64,000 nucleotides of DNA from Panicum virgatum. Its lineage: Eukaryota > Streptophyta > Magnoliopsida > Poales > Poaceae. Shown in pieces: positions 1 through 10,992 of the stretch (position 1 is its first letter; each line of letters opens with the position of its first letter). Position numbers and translations under genes: made by a program. The notes below the pieces were generated by a model. It had not been told where the DNA came from. It did no database searches and saw only the letters and a program-made list of their open reading frames with translations. The DNA is taken from positions 10,094,506-10,158,505 of the forward strand of contig NC_053137.1 in NCBI RefSeq assembly GCF_016808335.1, given 5' to 3'.

Positions 1-3000
1 TATTCAGGTCAAATCTCTGGGACACATTGACCCATACTTTAGAATAATAATCAAACTTTGAATCATCGTAAATTAGTCTTGCAAAAGTTGTCTTACCAAT
101 TCCTCCCATACCATATATAGGAAGGATTGTTATCTTCCTTGACACGCCCTCAACTAAAGAAGCCATAATTTTCACTTTCTCTTCTGTCCTCCCTACAATG
201 CGCTTTTCTGGTGCATGAACAAATTCCACTTTCTCTTCTGTCCTCCCTACAATGTTCTTTTCTGGTGCATGAACAAATTCCAATTTCTCTTCTGTCCTCC
301 CTACAATGTGCTTTTCTGGTGCATGAACAAATTCCAGTAGTTCACTGCAACTAGGTCCTGTCATCAAATTAACATTCTTGTGTTCACCTGTGATATCCTC
401 TGATTCCTTTCGCATATTTTTGGTATGCGAGATCGCTGCAGAAACTGTTATGTGACATCTTTTACGGCGAAGCTGCAAGATTTCAATTGGTTTGTGAACA
501 AACTAGACATTTGATTAATGATTTTAGTTGATTAAGTCACAGAAACAATTTTCAAGGTGAGTATTATGATTAACAATTTCTTTGTGATGTGATACACTAT
601 AATAGAATTAAGCTCTATTCCTATCCATCTATATGTTTCACATAATCAAATCATATTAGAGGATCCAAATCTGATTTACGTACTTCGGCTCTTGAATAAT
701 CATGGAGGGATCAGTATTCTTGAGAAACAATTCCTAATATACTAGGAAGGCATAACTAAGTGAAAACCGATCATATGATAGTGCATGTAGTATGATCATT
801 TGCAATCCTAGCTATCCACTGAATGCCTTCACAAATGAAATTAATTACCTGGCCAACATCAATTTCAATCTCATTCAGCATTTCAGTGATCTTCAATATA
901 TCTGGCCTTTTCTGCTTATCTTTCTCCACACAGTTCACCGCTATCTGAGTGCATGCCTCTACTTGGTGGCAATATGCTTCAATCGAAAAATCATCTCTAT
1001 AAGTTGCCTGCAACCTATTCCTCCAATCTTTTCGGACCTAACAGATGCAAATTAAATGCCATGCTTAGCTGATACCATTGCATTGTAAATATCAGACAAT
1101 ATTAGTTTCGAAAAATGGTCCTGTGTTAACAAGAAGTGTGATTTCTCACTTGATTAATAAACTCATCCTTATTAAACTCATCCGTAGACATGCCGTCCAG
1201 ATATATGGCGTAGCCCTCAGGTCCTGACACTATCATTATAATTACTATACCCAAGCTGAATATGTCAAACTTTCTGGAGATTTCACCTGTCTCTATGTGT
1301 TCCGGTGGCTGGTAACCACTGCATTGCATCACATTCAACGAATTGTAATACATACGCTTTGTTGGATAAGGAAAAAGATATGTTTTGAGTTCAGGCATTC
1401 AACTTACGGTGTTCCATATCGATCTTTTGCCTTACATATTTGTTCTTTACCAATGATCCTTGACCAACCAAAATCAGCAATCTTTGGCACCATGTCCTTA
1501 TCGAGCAATATGTTGGCAGGTTTTATGTCCAGGTGGTAAATAGGTTCTTCCAGCTTGTCATGAATATACTTTAGACCCTCACAAGTCCCCTTAATTATTT
1601 TGAACCTTGTGTGCCAGTCAAGTTCACAAAACTTGTCTGCGGTAGTAAATGAAAATATTATATTTATGAAATGCACGTAAATATACACGGTATTCCTCTA
1701 AGACATACTAAAAATGAAGCTGCAGCGTACCAGAAAGATGCTTTTGAAGGCTCCCATTGTCCAAATACTCCAAGCAGAGTGCTGCATATATCTCCTCAGT
1801 GGTCACCCTAGTTCGGTCATCCATGATAAAAGGTTTTTTCTGTGTTTCGTAGCAATAGCCAAGAATTTGTACAATGTTCGGATGCCTAAGTTTCTTGAGG
1901 TGGTCAAACTCATTTTTGAACTGCATATATTCCGGATCGACATCAGGATACTTCAGTTTCTTCACAGCAACAACACCACCGTTTTTAGTCACTCCCTACA
2001 AAATATATATGCTGTCAGCACTCAGTATAATTTGGCGACTTTTCTGTGTACTAGTTATTCTATTATATTTGGTAGATACGAAATAAATGTATGTTTTGGA
2101 TTTATTTTTGTTTGTTGACTGATGGTATTACCAGATCCGGGTCTGAATCTGTTTTATATACTCCCTCCATACTAAAAAATAAGTCATTGTAGAAATTTTA
2201 TGTCCGATTAATAACCAGGTAAAATTGTTAGAGTATAGTATACAGCCCGGCCTGCATGCCATGCGCTTCTCTCATTGAGGAATGTTGAGTACCTTCTCCT
2301 GGCTGTGATGAGTGGATTGTCAACCGTGCGGTGTGATTGTGTGCTTGGTCCTTGGTTGCAGGTACACGGGCGTCGAGTGTCGACGGAGAGCTGCCGTGGA
2401 GGTGCTGTTGCCGATGGACCGTGCGGTGGACGGCGGTGAAGGGCAGCCGGGACCGGAGCTCGGGCCGGGCGACAGCTGTGGTGTCTACTCCTGGATTGAG
2501 GGCGCAAGCAGCGACGGAAGGAGGGTTTCTTGGTTTCCGCCACAAAACCAAGGAGGCGGACGGCGGTTGAAGACGCCAAGTCGTGGAGGCACGGGCGTCG
2601 GTCTCGAGATTGACGGAGGCGACGGGCGTCGACGGCGTCCAGGGCCTCGCTGCGGGCGAGGAGGTGACGGGCGTCGGGCAGTTTCTAGGGCTGTCAGAAG
2701 GCCGAGGCAGGAACGGCGTCTAGGGTCACGGCGTGGAGACGGGAATCTCCCCGCGCGTCAAGTTTTGGCGGTTTTCTCAAAACCGGCCACCTACCCGAGT
2801 TTCGCGGACCTTCCAAAACCGCGAACCGGATCTTCATCGACATGGCGGCTAGCATGGTCACCCTGTCTTGGCTACTAGCATGTTAGGGCGTGTTGATATG
2901 CTTTGCTATCTTATTCATGCTAGTGTAGCTGCTTGATACTTGAGCTGTTGCAATTCATTTTGGTTCAACAATTCATACTTGTCATGATCTAATACTTGAT

Positions 3001-6000
3001 AAAATTGCTTCAACTGTGCTTGAAATGGAATGAAAAGATCCAGGTGGGATTGCTTGTCGCACTGATCGAGCTTTCGGGACGGCTCACTTTGCACTTGTGA
3101 GAACTCGGGCAAGGCTGTGCAGGACTGAAACGAGTGTCTTAAGCTTCTGATTGCCTTTGGCATAGGCTTGGCCTCATTGCTAAGTAAAGCATGACAAGTT
3201 TTCCACCCCTGGCATTAAAAATTGCTTGATATAATTTGATTGCAAAATGAATGTTTATAACATGCTTTGGATGTTTTTGGCTCACCTGTATGAGTTTGAT
3301 TAGCACTGTTTATCATTTCCTACTTGCTAGTGCTAGATCAAGGGTGATGTTTTTATTTCTCCTAAACTGAACTTGCCTAGCTCTAGACTGATTTGATATA
3401 CCCTGTTGAGATAGATGCAGGTCTTGTTTATGGATGCACACGTGCTTGTGACTAGTTGTTTCTCATATCCTTGTATCCCTAAATGCTTTCACTTACACCT
3501 CCTGCATATGTTCAGGGGGAGTCTCAGTTACAGGGGGAGCTTTAGGTCTAAGCCTTGATGTGTGCATGTGCCAACAAGGGGGAGAAGTTTTGTGATTGAA
3601 CAATGGGGAGAATTGTTTGATTTTTGAGAGAACCAAAAACTTGTTGTGCACAGGGCTTTGAGAGTGCATCCATGTGGTGAGAGTTGCACGTGTGAGAGGG
3701 AAATGCATTTCAGGGGGGTTTCTGTTTTGTTTGGCTCCTTGTTTCCTCGTTTCCTCGTCACTTCTGCATGACTGTGTCGAGCTCTGCCTCTGTCTTTGAG
3801 GAGTCATGCTTGTGTTTGATCGATTGCGTCGAGCCGTTGCCCTTGTCTTAGGGAATCGATCTCTGCTTGGACAAGTGATTTGTTCTTACTTCTTTGGAGC
3901 TTTTGTCACTTGTTCATGTTCTTCAGCTTCTTTGTTCTTCTCTGTTTTTGTTTCTCTCTTGGTTCGTTTGGGGTGTGTTGATAATGCACTCATCAAGGGG
4001 GAGATTGAGGAATGTTGAGTACCTTCTCCTGGCTGTGATGAATGGATTGTTAACCGTGCGGTGTAATCGTGTGCTTAGTCCTTGGTTGCAGGTACACGGG
4101 CGTCGAGTGTCGACGGAGAGCTGCCGGGGAGGTGTTGTTGCCGATGGACCGTGCGATGGACGGCGGTGAAGGGCAGCCGGGACCGGAGCTCGGGCCGAGA
4201 GACAGCTGTGGCGTCCACTCCTGGATCGAGGGCGCAAGCGGCGACGGAAGGTGGGTTTCTTGGTTTGCGCCACAAAACCAAGGAGGCGGACGGCGGTTGA
4301 AGACGCCAAGTCGTGGAGGCACGGGCGTCGGTCTCGGGACTGACGGAGGCGACGGGTGTCGACGGCGTCCAGGGCCTCGCTGCGGGCGAGGAGGTGATGG
4401 GCGTCGGGCGGCGTCTAAGGCCGTCAGAAGGCCGAGGCAGGAACGATGTCTAGGGTCACAGCGTGGAGGCGGGAATCATCCCGCGCGTGAAGTTTTGGCG
4501 GCTTTCTCAAAACCGGCCACCTACCCGGGTTTCGCGGACCTTCCAAAACCGCGAACTAGATCTTCATCGACATGGCGGCATCGCGGAGAAGACTTGGTTT
4601 TGAAGAAAGAACCTCGCCCGTCGGATGAGATCATGTAAATATTTCCGGTTTAGCCCCTACGGGCGTTTTAGTCTCTAGTTTGAGCCTAGGGGTATTTTGG
4701 ACCCCTGCGTGGGCACCTTAAATACCCCTCTCCCCTCTCCTCTCTCCCTGCGCGCCAGACAAACCAGCACCACGCGACCACCCTCTCCTGGTGCCGCCCC
4801 CTTCTTCCTGTCTCTCTTTTTCTTCCTCCCTCTCTTCTCTAGGGATTAGAGGTATGGATTCTTGAGGTTTTTGTACTGAGATTGTTCGGGAAAGGAGGCT
4901 CTTCCCTCCTTGTGCCCTCCGGGGTTTTGAATTCATCTCGTTCTTGTTCATCTTGTGTCTCGTTTGACTGAATTTCGATTTTCTTTTGTCGATTCATGAG
5001 CACGAGTTAATGGCTTGATTCTTGATGATTTCGTGACTCTTTGTAGTGATTCAAAACCATCTAGACTAGTGCTATACCCTCCGGAATCACGAGTCCCCCC
5101 GAATCGAAGTTGTTGCGTTCTTGAGAAAACCCCAATCTTGCTCGGAATTTCTTCGATTCCTCCCAAACCATGGAGTGATTCGTCGATTCCTTCCTTGGTC
5201 ATGTTCACAAGTCCTTTGTGATCGTGCCTACGAATTTTGGTGAGATTTGGACTTGATTTGATCCTTCGATCATCGAGTTTTTGGGCGAAGCGCGGACTGG
5301 AAAATCGTTTCTGGACTCGAACAGAGTTTTTACCTTTCACCGGTTAAACCGACGCTTGTGGTCATGTTGCGTCGGTTCAACCGGTGAGTAGCTGTTTTGT
5401 GTTAGGGTTTTGGCGTTTGACTCGTTACACCGACGCTTAGAAGTTGTTTAGCGTCGGTTCAACCGGAGCTTAGTGCGACTTGGTTTGCTGGTTCTCTGGA
5501 CAATTGGACCGATGCAAGGGCTTTGATTTCGTCAGTTTAATCGGTGCGTTGAATTTCAATTTTGTGATCCCTCTGGACAACTGAACCGGTGATTGGTTTT
5601 GATTTTGCCGGATCATCTGGTGTGCTAACACCGGTTGAACCGACGCAGTTCAAACACATACGTCGGATCAACCGGTGCTCTATACCTTGCTGTTTCTCGC
5701 GCTGCTTTTCAGTGTTTGCTTCCGCGTTGGATCTTGTTTGTTCCTAGGGCTTTCTTGTGTTGGTGTAACTCATCCATAGCTACTCCACACTGTGCCTAGG
5801 ATTCTGGGGTTGGGTGTGTACTTCGGGACTAAGCCGATCTTTTCGATTGCAAGAAATTTTTAATCGGCTCCCATTCACCCCCCTCTGGTCGCATTTTTCG
5901 GTCCCTCACTCATTGTTGGGCTCCCTCTCTTAATCTCTCGGCCTTGTTTCCATAACCGGTAATGAGATAAGGATGAGCTATGCCTATATATGTAATTAGG

Positions 6001-7137
6001 GCTCGGCTCGGCTCGGTCTGGCTCGTACATTCAGCTAGCCGAGCCTAGCTCGGCTCGGCCAGTGAGCGAGCTCACAAAATCGGTTCAGCTCAGATCATAA
6101 TCGGCTCGCGAGCCGGCTCGTGAGCCACAGCCACGTGCATGACTGCTCGCGAGCGGCGGGCGGCGGTCTATGGACGAGACGAGTCGAGGCAGGAGTTGGA
6201 GGCGGCTATGGACGGGCGGTGGCTCATTTCCAGCCCTCTGGAGTAGTAGTAAATTGGTTGTTTGCGGTTGGGCCGTTGGAGGTTGGGGTTTGGGCTCGGC
6301 TTGCGAGCCGTAGTGAGCCAGCTCGGCTTGGCTTGGGAATTTGGTGAGCCGAAAAAATGAGCTCGGCTCAGTTCGCTCCAAGCTCGCGAGCCTCTCCAAG
6401 CCGAGCCGAGCCCCAATGAGCCCGAGCCGAGTTTCGAGCCAAGAGCTAATTTTCCAACCCTACATGTAACCGTATAATTATTGAGTTGATCATTGCGTGA
6501 TTTATTCCACTTTCAAAAATAACCTTACTTACCCCTATTTAGTAGATACATTGGCACTAATTAATTGTTGCATGTGCGTGCTCCTACTAAATGGGGTCAA
6601 TGACTTGTTTCTTGGAATAAATTTTGAATCTTGTCATGCCTTGATTTTTTGGGACGAAGGGAGTGCGCTTGTTAGCCACCTTGCTGTATCGAAGCACTAT
6701 GTGGTGAAAGTCAAGCATGCAGTTACCTTGTAAACAACTCCAAATGCTCCTTCACCAAGTCTCCGCTCCTCAGAAAAACCATCCGTAATTTCTTCTAAGA
6801 ATTGAAATGATACTTCCTCTAGCTCCATAGCTGGAGGGGCATCCTGAAGCAGCGACGGCCCAATTTCAAACTGTTTGCCATAAGAATCCTCCTGCTCCTC
6901 TTCCTCCTCCTCCTCGTCCTCATCCTCCTCGGAATCTTGCACATGTGGGCCTTTGGCTGTGGAGATAGCTCGTGCAGCAGCCGCGGAAGATGTTGCCCCC
7001 AAAGAGGAACTACGGGACCTAGTCCCATAGTGCACGGGAGTGCACTGTGTGGAGAAGCCATGGCGTACCGACGAAGGCTCGCCTGGAGGTGTGAAGCAGC
7101 TCATCTTCATTGCCAAGCGGCGGCATCTCCTCCACAT
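1..7137 (-). CDS. Kinase-NB-ARC (NLR) fusion gene, 3'-truncated by window edge
   Basis: Predicted immune receptor: an N-terminal protein kinase spliced to an NB-ARC domain. Exons (minus strand): 7137-6727, 1995-1731, 1636-1408, 1318-1150, 1037-849 and 502-<1. All introns are GT-AG and phases match at every junction (0,1,2,0,0), giving about 588 residues in the window. Exon 1 has a Ser-rich and then strongly acidic stretch and the Gly-rich loop LGEGAFGVVYK. Exon 2 has VAVKK (ATP-binding Lys). Exon 3 has HLDIKPAN and DFG, so it is a non-RD kinase, a class linked to innate immunity. In exon 4 the APE motif is replaced by PPE. Exon 5 ends the kinase with CAG|GTAATT instead of a stop and joins TAG|TTTGTTCAC in phase 0. 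Exon 6 has the P-loop GMGGIGKTT (about 86-112) and an RNBS-A-like FDYYSKVWVNVS. No coiled-coil/Rx N domain is seen; the kinase occupies its place. The ATG at 7137 has an in-frame TAG just upstream, which is also a possible acceptor, so an earlier exon cannot be excluded. Confidence 0.75.
173..334 (-). repeat. In-frame triplication of an 18-aa unit before the NB-ARC P-loop
   Basis: Three tandem 54-bp units (281-334, 227-280, 173-226 in coding order) each encode EFVHAPEKxIVGRTEEK(L/V), with x = H, N, R. The unit contains the IVGR motif that normally occurs once just before NB-ARC. The copies are nearly identical and keep the frame, so the duplication is recent or conserved. Confidence 0.93.
2276..2852 (+). 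repeat. 5' LTR fragment of SIRE-type element
   Basis: Begins TGAGGAATGTTGAGTACC and aligns base for base with 4006-4580 of the 3' LTR, with scattered substitutions. Similarity stops abruptly after TCGACATGGCGGC, marking the internal deletion point. Confidence 0.8.
2853..4005 (+). other. Remnant 3' internal region of SIRE-type element, non-coding
   Basis: AT-rich sequence without a credible protein, ending in the polypurine tract at about 3994-4005 directly against the 3' LTR. It corresponds to the non-coding tail after pol in SIRE-type elements. Short ORFs here have no recognisable domain. Confidence 0.6.
4006..5908 (+). repeat. 3' LTR of SIRE-type element (1903 bp)
   Basis: Starts TGAGGAATG right after the polypurine tract and ends GGTCCCTCA before the target duplication. 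A GC-rich first third is followed by a C/T-rich leader. Positions 5338-5690 hold a dense array of inverted ACCGGTTGAACCGACGC-like motifs, listed separately. Confidence 0.8.
5338..5690. repeat. Array of inverted CCGGTT-AACCGACGC motifs inside the LTR
   Basis: About ten degenerate copies of CACCGGTTGAACCGACGC and its reverse complement GCGTCGGTTCAACCGGTG alternate in 350 bp, separated by unrelated spacers. Adjacent inverted copies could form hairpins in DNA or in the LTR transcript. A related ACCGGTCTGACCGGT pair occurs near 62.70 kb in the other SIRE-type remnant. Confidence 0.75.
5997..6462. mobile_element. hAT-like MITE rich in GGCTCG/CGAGCC
   Basis: Begins TAGGGCTCGGCTCGG and ends with inverted CCGAGCCGAGCC runs and AACCCTA. 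Flanking octamers TATGTAAT (5989-5996) and CATGTAAC (6463-6470) match at 6 of 8 positions, as expected for an aged hAT 8-bp duplication. No transposase is encoded. Confidence 0.6.
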
Positions 7138-8207
7138 CCTCTACAAGAACCAACATGGAAGGATTAGCAACTATAAGAATCGACAATTGTATGAGTTAAA
7201 TGGGGAATTGTTAGGTACCTCCGCAAAGGCCCGAAGTGCTCCAACCTCTTGCCCGAAGTGCTTGCTCCAACCACTTGCCCGAGGTGCTCCAACCTCTTGC
7301 GCGGACCAAGCTCCAACCTCTTGTATAGAAATGATGCTTTCTTTATTCTTCTCCACTTAGCCTAGCATTATCTTGAGGTGATTCTTCTGTCTGTCAACCT
7401 ACCCTATCGTTATCATGAGTTATAACCCCCTGCATAAGACTTGGATCTACCTGAGTACTGTCCTAACCATATCTTCCCATGGGATAAAATAAATACAATA
7501 CCATGGAATACATCGAGGTGAAATGCTACAACGTATATCCGTGCCTTTCTGGATTTATATATGTGACTATAAAGAATACCAACAAATATTTCTGGTGCTG
7601 CTATAATTGGTTTAAGAGTTTATTAAATGTTCATAATTTATATTTGTTTGTGGTTGACCATTGTCCTTTGCAAGCTAATTTTGCTTTGTCCTTTTCTTTA
7701 CGAGAAAACATGATACTATGTTAGAAATACACTCTTTCTAGGATGGAGGGAGGGAGTAGTACGAAATATGGAATGGACCCAACCCCGCATTTTTCTCAGA
7801 ACCCTCAAGTTACTGAGCGATCTAGCCCTCGACTCGGTCCAACGGCTGATATTTATCTCAGAAACAAACCAAGTCCACGCATCTCTAACTTACTATATCA
7901 AGCTAACAGAAAACACCCTTCATGCAGAAGGGTACCAAGAACGTACTCACAGCAGGCTAAAAACCTACTGGAAATCTAAAGAACCTTAGATGGGGATATA
8001 TGTGAAAATTTTTGGCAAAAAGAGTAAAAAAGCAAAAAAAAATGTACGACCCAACCCATCCCGTTCCGACCCTCCAGGCTCCAACCAAAAGCACCCTTAA
8101 ATTACCACGATGCCCGTGTCACCGTGCTATCGTCTTCGGTCTCCGGGGCCTACTGCATAGACCGCGTAGTGCGCAGCAGATTTTTGCTCCAAGATGAATG
8201 ATTAAGG
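7138..8207. other. Intergenic region upstream of kinase-NLR gene
   Basis: Probable promoter side of the minus-strand kinase-NLR gene. It holds imperfect tandem GCTCCAACCTCTTGC repeats (7240-7325) and a GGATGGAGGGAG tail of a Stowaway-type MITE near 7740-7757. No convincing gene is present. Confidence 0.4.
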
Positions 8208-8535
8208 TCTTGTTTAGTTGATCCTGTAAAGTTAATAGAATTTTTTATATTTAAAATATTAAACATATACTAATTATAAAAATTAATTACAGAACTCATA
8301 TGTAAACTACAAGACAAATTCATTAAAATTAATCCATTATTAGTACATGGTTATTGTAGCAATTACTATACTATTTAGTATCTAATTATAGTATAATTCG
8401 GTTCATTAGATTCGTCTCGTAATTTACAAATAAATAATACAATTAGTTTTTTATTTCATTTAAATTTAATACTTCATAAGACATTCGATGTGATATTTTT
8501 AAAATTTTAAATTTTACTTGTAAACAAAGGCTAAT
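8208..8535. mobile_element. Tourist-like (PIF/Harbinger) MITE
   Basis: Starts GGTCTTGTTTAGTT and ends near TTGTAAACAAAGGC, with the internal GATTCGTCTCGTAATTTACA typical of grass Tourist-like MITEs. It is AT-rich and non-coding. Boundaries were judged from terminal motifs only. Confidence 0.5.
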
Positions 8536-8544
8536 TGCCGCTGC

Positions 8545-9100
8545 AGCCTATATTCTGAAAGTCACCGGAGGCTAGTGAGCACCGGCAATCCATGGGCTGT
8601 ATTTAGATCCGTAAAAAATGGTAAAAAGAGTCACATTGGATATTGTAGTACATTGTAGTATTTTTCGTTTGTTTGTGGTAATTGTTGTCCTACCATAACT
8701 TAACTAGGCTCAAAAGATTCGTCTCGTCATGTACATTAAAACTATGCAATTAGTTTTTTTATTTATCTACATTTAATACTCCATACATGAGGCAAAAGAT
8801 TTGATGTGATAGATGAATAGTAAAGTTTGGAGAGAGAAATTTTAAAACTAAAGCAATGGTGGGTTCTAGTTGGGAATCGGAGTATAGACTACAGAGCACA
8901 TGGGTGCCCACTAGAGTTGCCAAGTAAAAGCGGTGCGAATACTTTTTCACGCGCTGCTGTCTGTGTCGCTTTCTGTCGTCATGGTCTTCCGGACGATTCC
9001 CTAGACTCCATAGTGCGCAAAAGCTTTTGCTCTAACGATTCCCGTCATCGTTGGTCCGACCACGGAGACTCCAACAACCGCACGTTAGCAAGGTAGTTGC
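8545..9100. repeat. Duplicated segment, copy A (contains a MITE)
   Basis: The flanks TGAGCACCGGCAATCCATGG (near 8576) and the stretch from the CGGAGTATAGACTACAGAGCACA motif through CTGTGTCGCTTTCTGTCGTC match copy B at 10150-10445 in the same order. Copy A additionally holds a Tourist-like MITE at about 8597-8835. Confidence 0.6.
8597..8835. mobile_element. Tourist-like MITE
   Basis: AT-rich segment with GATTCGTCTCGTCATGTACA and TTTGATGTGATAGATG motifs, starting GGCTGTATTTAGATCC. Copy B of the surrounding duplication lacks it, which independently supports it as an insertion. Confidence 0.5.
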
Positions 9101-9279
9101 CGCTTAAAAGTTTTTAAAATAGAATTTTTTTATATTTTAAATATTAAATATAGACGAATTATAGAACTCATCTAATTTTGAGATAAATTTATTAAGACTA
9201 ATTAGTCTATCATTAACATATGGTTACTGTAGCAATTACGGTAGCAATTTAGTATCTAATCATGATCTAATTAGACTAA

Positions 9280-10108
9280 CTAGTCTATCAACTTGTGCTC
9301 CCGCACGGGCTAATTAGAGATATCTAATAATTATTTATCACATGTTCTCTTTAACCAATTAAATATTCTAATCCAATACTGCCAAGATATATATTTATTA
9401 CTATGAAATTGTAATAAATACGGTAGGTTTAGTTACTAATTTTTTTTCACTTTGCATCTTACCTCCATATATATATTTATATTTGATATGTTTAATTGAA
9501 TACTTTGTTTGAGTTCTGTAAATAGCATGAAAATTGGTATTTTTATCTTTTCTCTTGTACATGAATATATGGTGACAAACACATTATGATTAGTATTTTT
9601 ACATAAATAATAACATAAATAATATATCAATAATGATAGAAATGGTAACTTAAAATTTTATATTGATGGGCTTTAAGATTTTATTATAATAATATAATTT
9701 TGATTCAGATTTGGGATTTATTTTAACTTTTTATTATGTTATCATTAGATAATATATATGGAAATTTTGAGGTTATTCGATATTATTTTATAATGATATA
9801 AGTGGGTAATTCACATGAAGATTAGGGGGTTACTTTAGATTATTTTTACAATGGCAGAGATGGGTAATTTAGATACATATTTAGGGGTTACTTTAGTCTA
9901 TTTTTATAATGACAAAGATGGGTAATTTATTAGAAAAAGATAACAGATCCAATGGGTATTATGATTAGAGTTGCTGAATTGATGGCAGGATATTTCTGAT
10001 TTTTATGAGAATTTGTAGAATTTCTCTATTTTTTTAGACTATCCATCTATAATCCTAGATGGCTCTACTAAAGACTTCAAAAGAAATCTTTAATTAGTAA
10101 TAGTAAAA
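9280..10108 (-). mobile_element. Non-autonomous Helitron, copy 1
   Basis: In minus orientation the element starts TTTTACTATTACTAATT (canonical TC changed to TT). It ends with a GC-rich hairpin (GCCCGTGCGGGAGCAC), then TTGATAGA and the 3' terminus CTAG followed by T, as Helitrons require. It shares its whole length with 41345-42171. No Rep/helicase is encoded. Confidence 0.65.
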
Positions 10109-10149
10109 TTCTTTTCTAGAAGACTGAAACCAAACATAAGAAGCAGCTT

Positions 10150-10445
10150 TTTACCTGGACCCTGCATTCTGACGAGACGGGCGAGCACCGCCAATCCATG
10201 GTGCGTTCCAGCTTGCGAATCAGAGTACAGAGCACACGGGTGAGTGGTGACCACCAGTCACCAGAGGTTGCCAAGTACTGCAGTACCAAACTGTTTGTAC
10301 TTTTTCAAAGAAGTGTGTGCACATCGCATGCCGCTGCCTGTGTCGCCTTCCGTCGTCCTCCCGATCTTCACAGAAGCTTTTTGCTTCTTCGTGGTCTCCT
10401 TCGCAGGAATAGCGCGTCATCTTTTGTGCGAACGCGGAGATAAAA
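10150..10445. repeat. Duplicated segment, copy B
   Basis: Diverged direct duplicate of 8545-9100 without the MITE: GAGCACCGCCAATCCATGG, then CAGAGTACAGAGCACACGGG, GAGGTTGCCAAGTA and CTGTGTCGCCTTCCGTCGTC. No gene is recognised in either copy. Confidence 0.6.
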
Positions 10446-10860
10446 AAAAAATATTCTGAAACTCGTCGCATTAAATATTAAAATATATGTATAGAGTATT
10501 AAATAAAATTTATATATAAATTTTTTTAAAAAATAAGTTGTAAATCGTGTGATGAGTCTAATGAGGCTACTTAGACGTGTTTAGTTTATTTGGCATAAAT
10601 TTTTTAAAAGAGAATCTTGCTATTTCGAAGTACTAAATAAAATATATTTACAAATTTTTTTTATAGATGAATTGCAAATCGAAAGATGAATCTAATGAGC
10701 CTAATTAATTTATAATTACGAATAATTATTTTAGCATCACTGTTGCAAATTATGAATTAAGTAAGTTCATGAGATTCGTCTCACGATTTACAACTTATCT
10801 ATATAAAAAGTTTTGTAAACAGATTTTTTTAATACTCTATGCATATGGTAGTTACTGTTG
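10446..10860. mobile_element. Tourist-like MITE cluster
   Basis: AT-rich sequence with inverted segments (TTTTAAAAAATAAGTTGTAAATCGTG against CACGATTTACAACTTATC-like) and GATTCGTCTCACGATTTACA. One or two overlapping MITEs; boundaries are not resolved. Confidence 0.4.
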
Positions 10861-10885
10861 GGCTCGCTAGGCTAGTTTTCTTCCC

Positions 10886-10992
10886 CTGTTCGGCTCGCTA
10901 GGCTAGTTGCTGCCAGCCACTCTTGCAGCTGGTAGTCACTGTTCCATCCGAACAACCAGTCCAGCCACACCAGACAGCCCATCCGAACAGGT
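10886..10992. mobile_element. Short MITE with CCTGTTCGG/CCGAACAGG termini
   Basis: Inverted termini CCTGTTCGG (about 10886) and CCGAACAGG (about 10992) enclose about 90 bp containing AGGCTAGTTGCTGCC and CAGCTGGTAG. This terminus is widespread in grass MITEs. No clear duplication of target bases was found. Confidence 0.4.

Larger units (their letters stand above)
2276..5908 (+). mobile_element. Truncated SIRE-type Ty1/copia element
   Basis: Flanked by perfect 5-bp target site duplications CTCAT (2271-2275 and 5909-5913). The left LTR is cut (2276 to about 2852). About 1.15 kb of non-coding 3' internal sequence follows, then the polypurine tract AAGGGGGAGATTG and a full 3' LTR from 4006. No gag or pol remains, so one deletion removed the end of the 5' LTR, the primer site and all coding sequence. 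The LTR ends in the ATTCACCCCCCTCT motif typical of SIRE/Opie-type elements. The same LTR family occurs at 62.75-63.38 kb. It sits in intron 1 of the kinase-NLR gene. Confidence 0.8.
2161..6663. mobile_element. Stowaway-like MITE split by later insertions
   Basis: The left end (CTCCCTCC at 2161, followed by an AATAAGTCATT-like stretch) and the right end (GACGAAGGGAG to 6663, preceded in inverted sense by CAATGACTTG) are inverted copies of the common grass Stowaway terminus. A TA precedes the left end. The halves are now about 4.4 kb apart because a SIRE-type copia remnant and an hAT-like MITE inserted between them. It lies in intron 1 of the kinase-NLR gene. The right half is diverged. Confidence 0.5.

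Noticed and set aside
173..334. CRISPR-like array
   Set aside because: Three 54-bp units without spacers, in frame in an NLR gene of a plant; it is a protein repeat.
771..848. Extension of the kinase ORF past 849 to a stop at 771
   Set aside because: It reads through a canonical CAG|GTAATT donor and the added residues match no kinase tail; splicing to the NB-ARC exon keeps phase.
2312..2878. ORFs of 70-190 codons in the SIRE-type LTR (also 4069-4638 and 62745-63400)
   Set aside because: They are open in both orientations in all copies because of high GC, and lie in non-coding LTR sequence.
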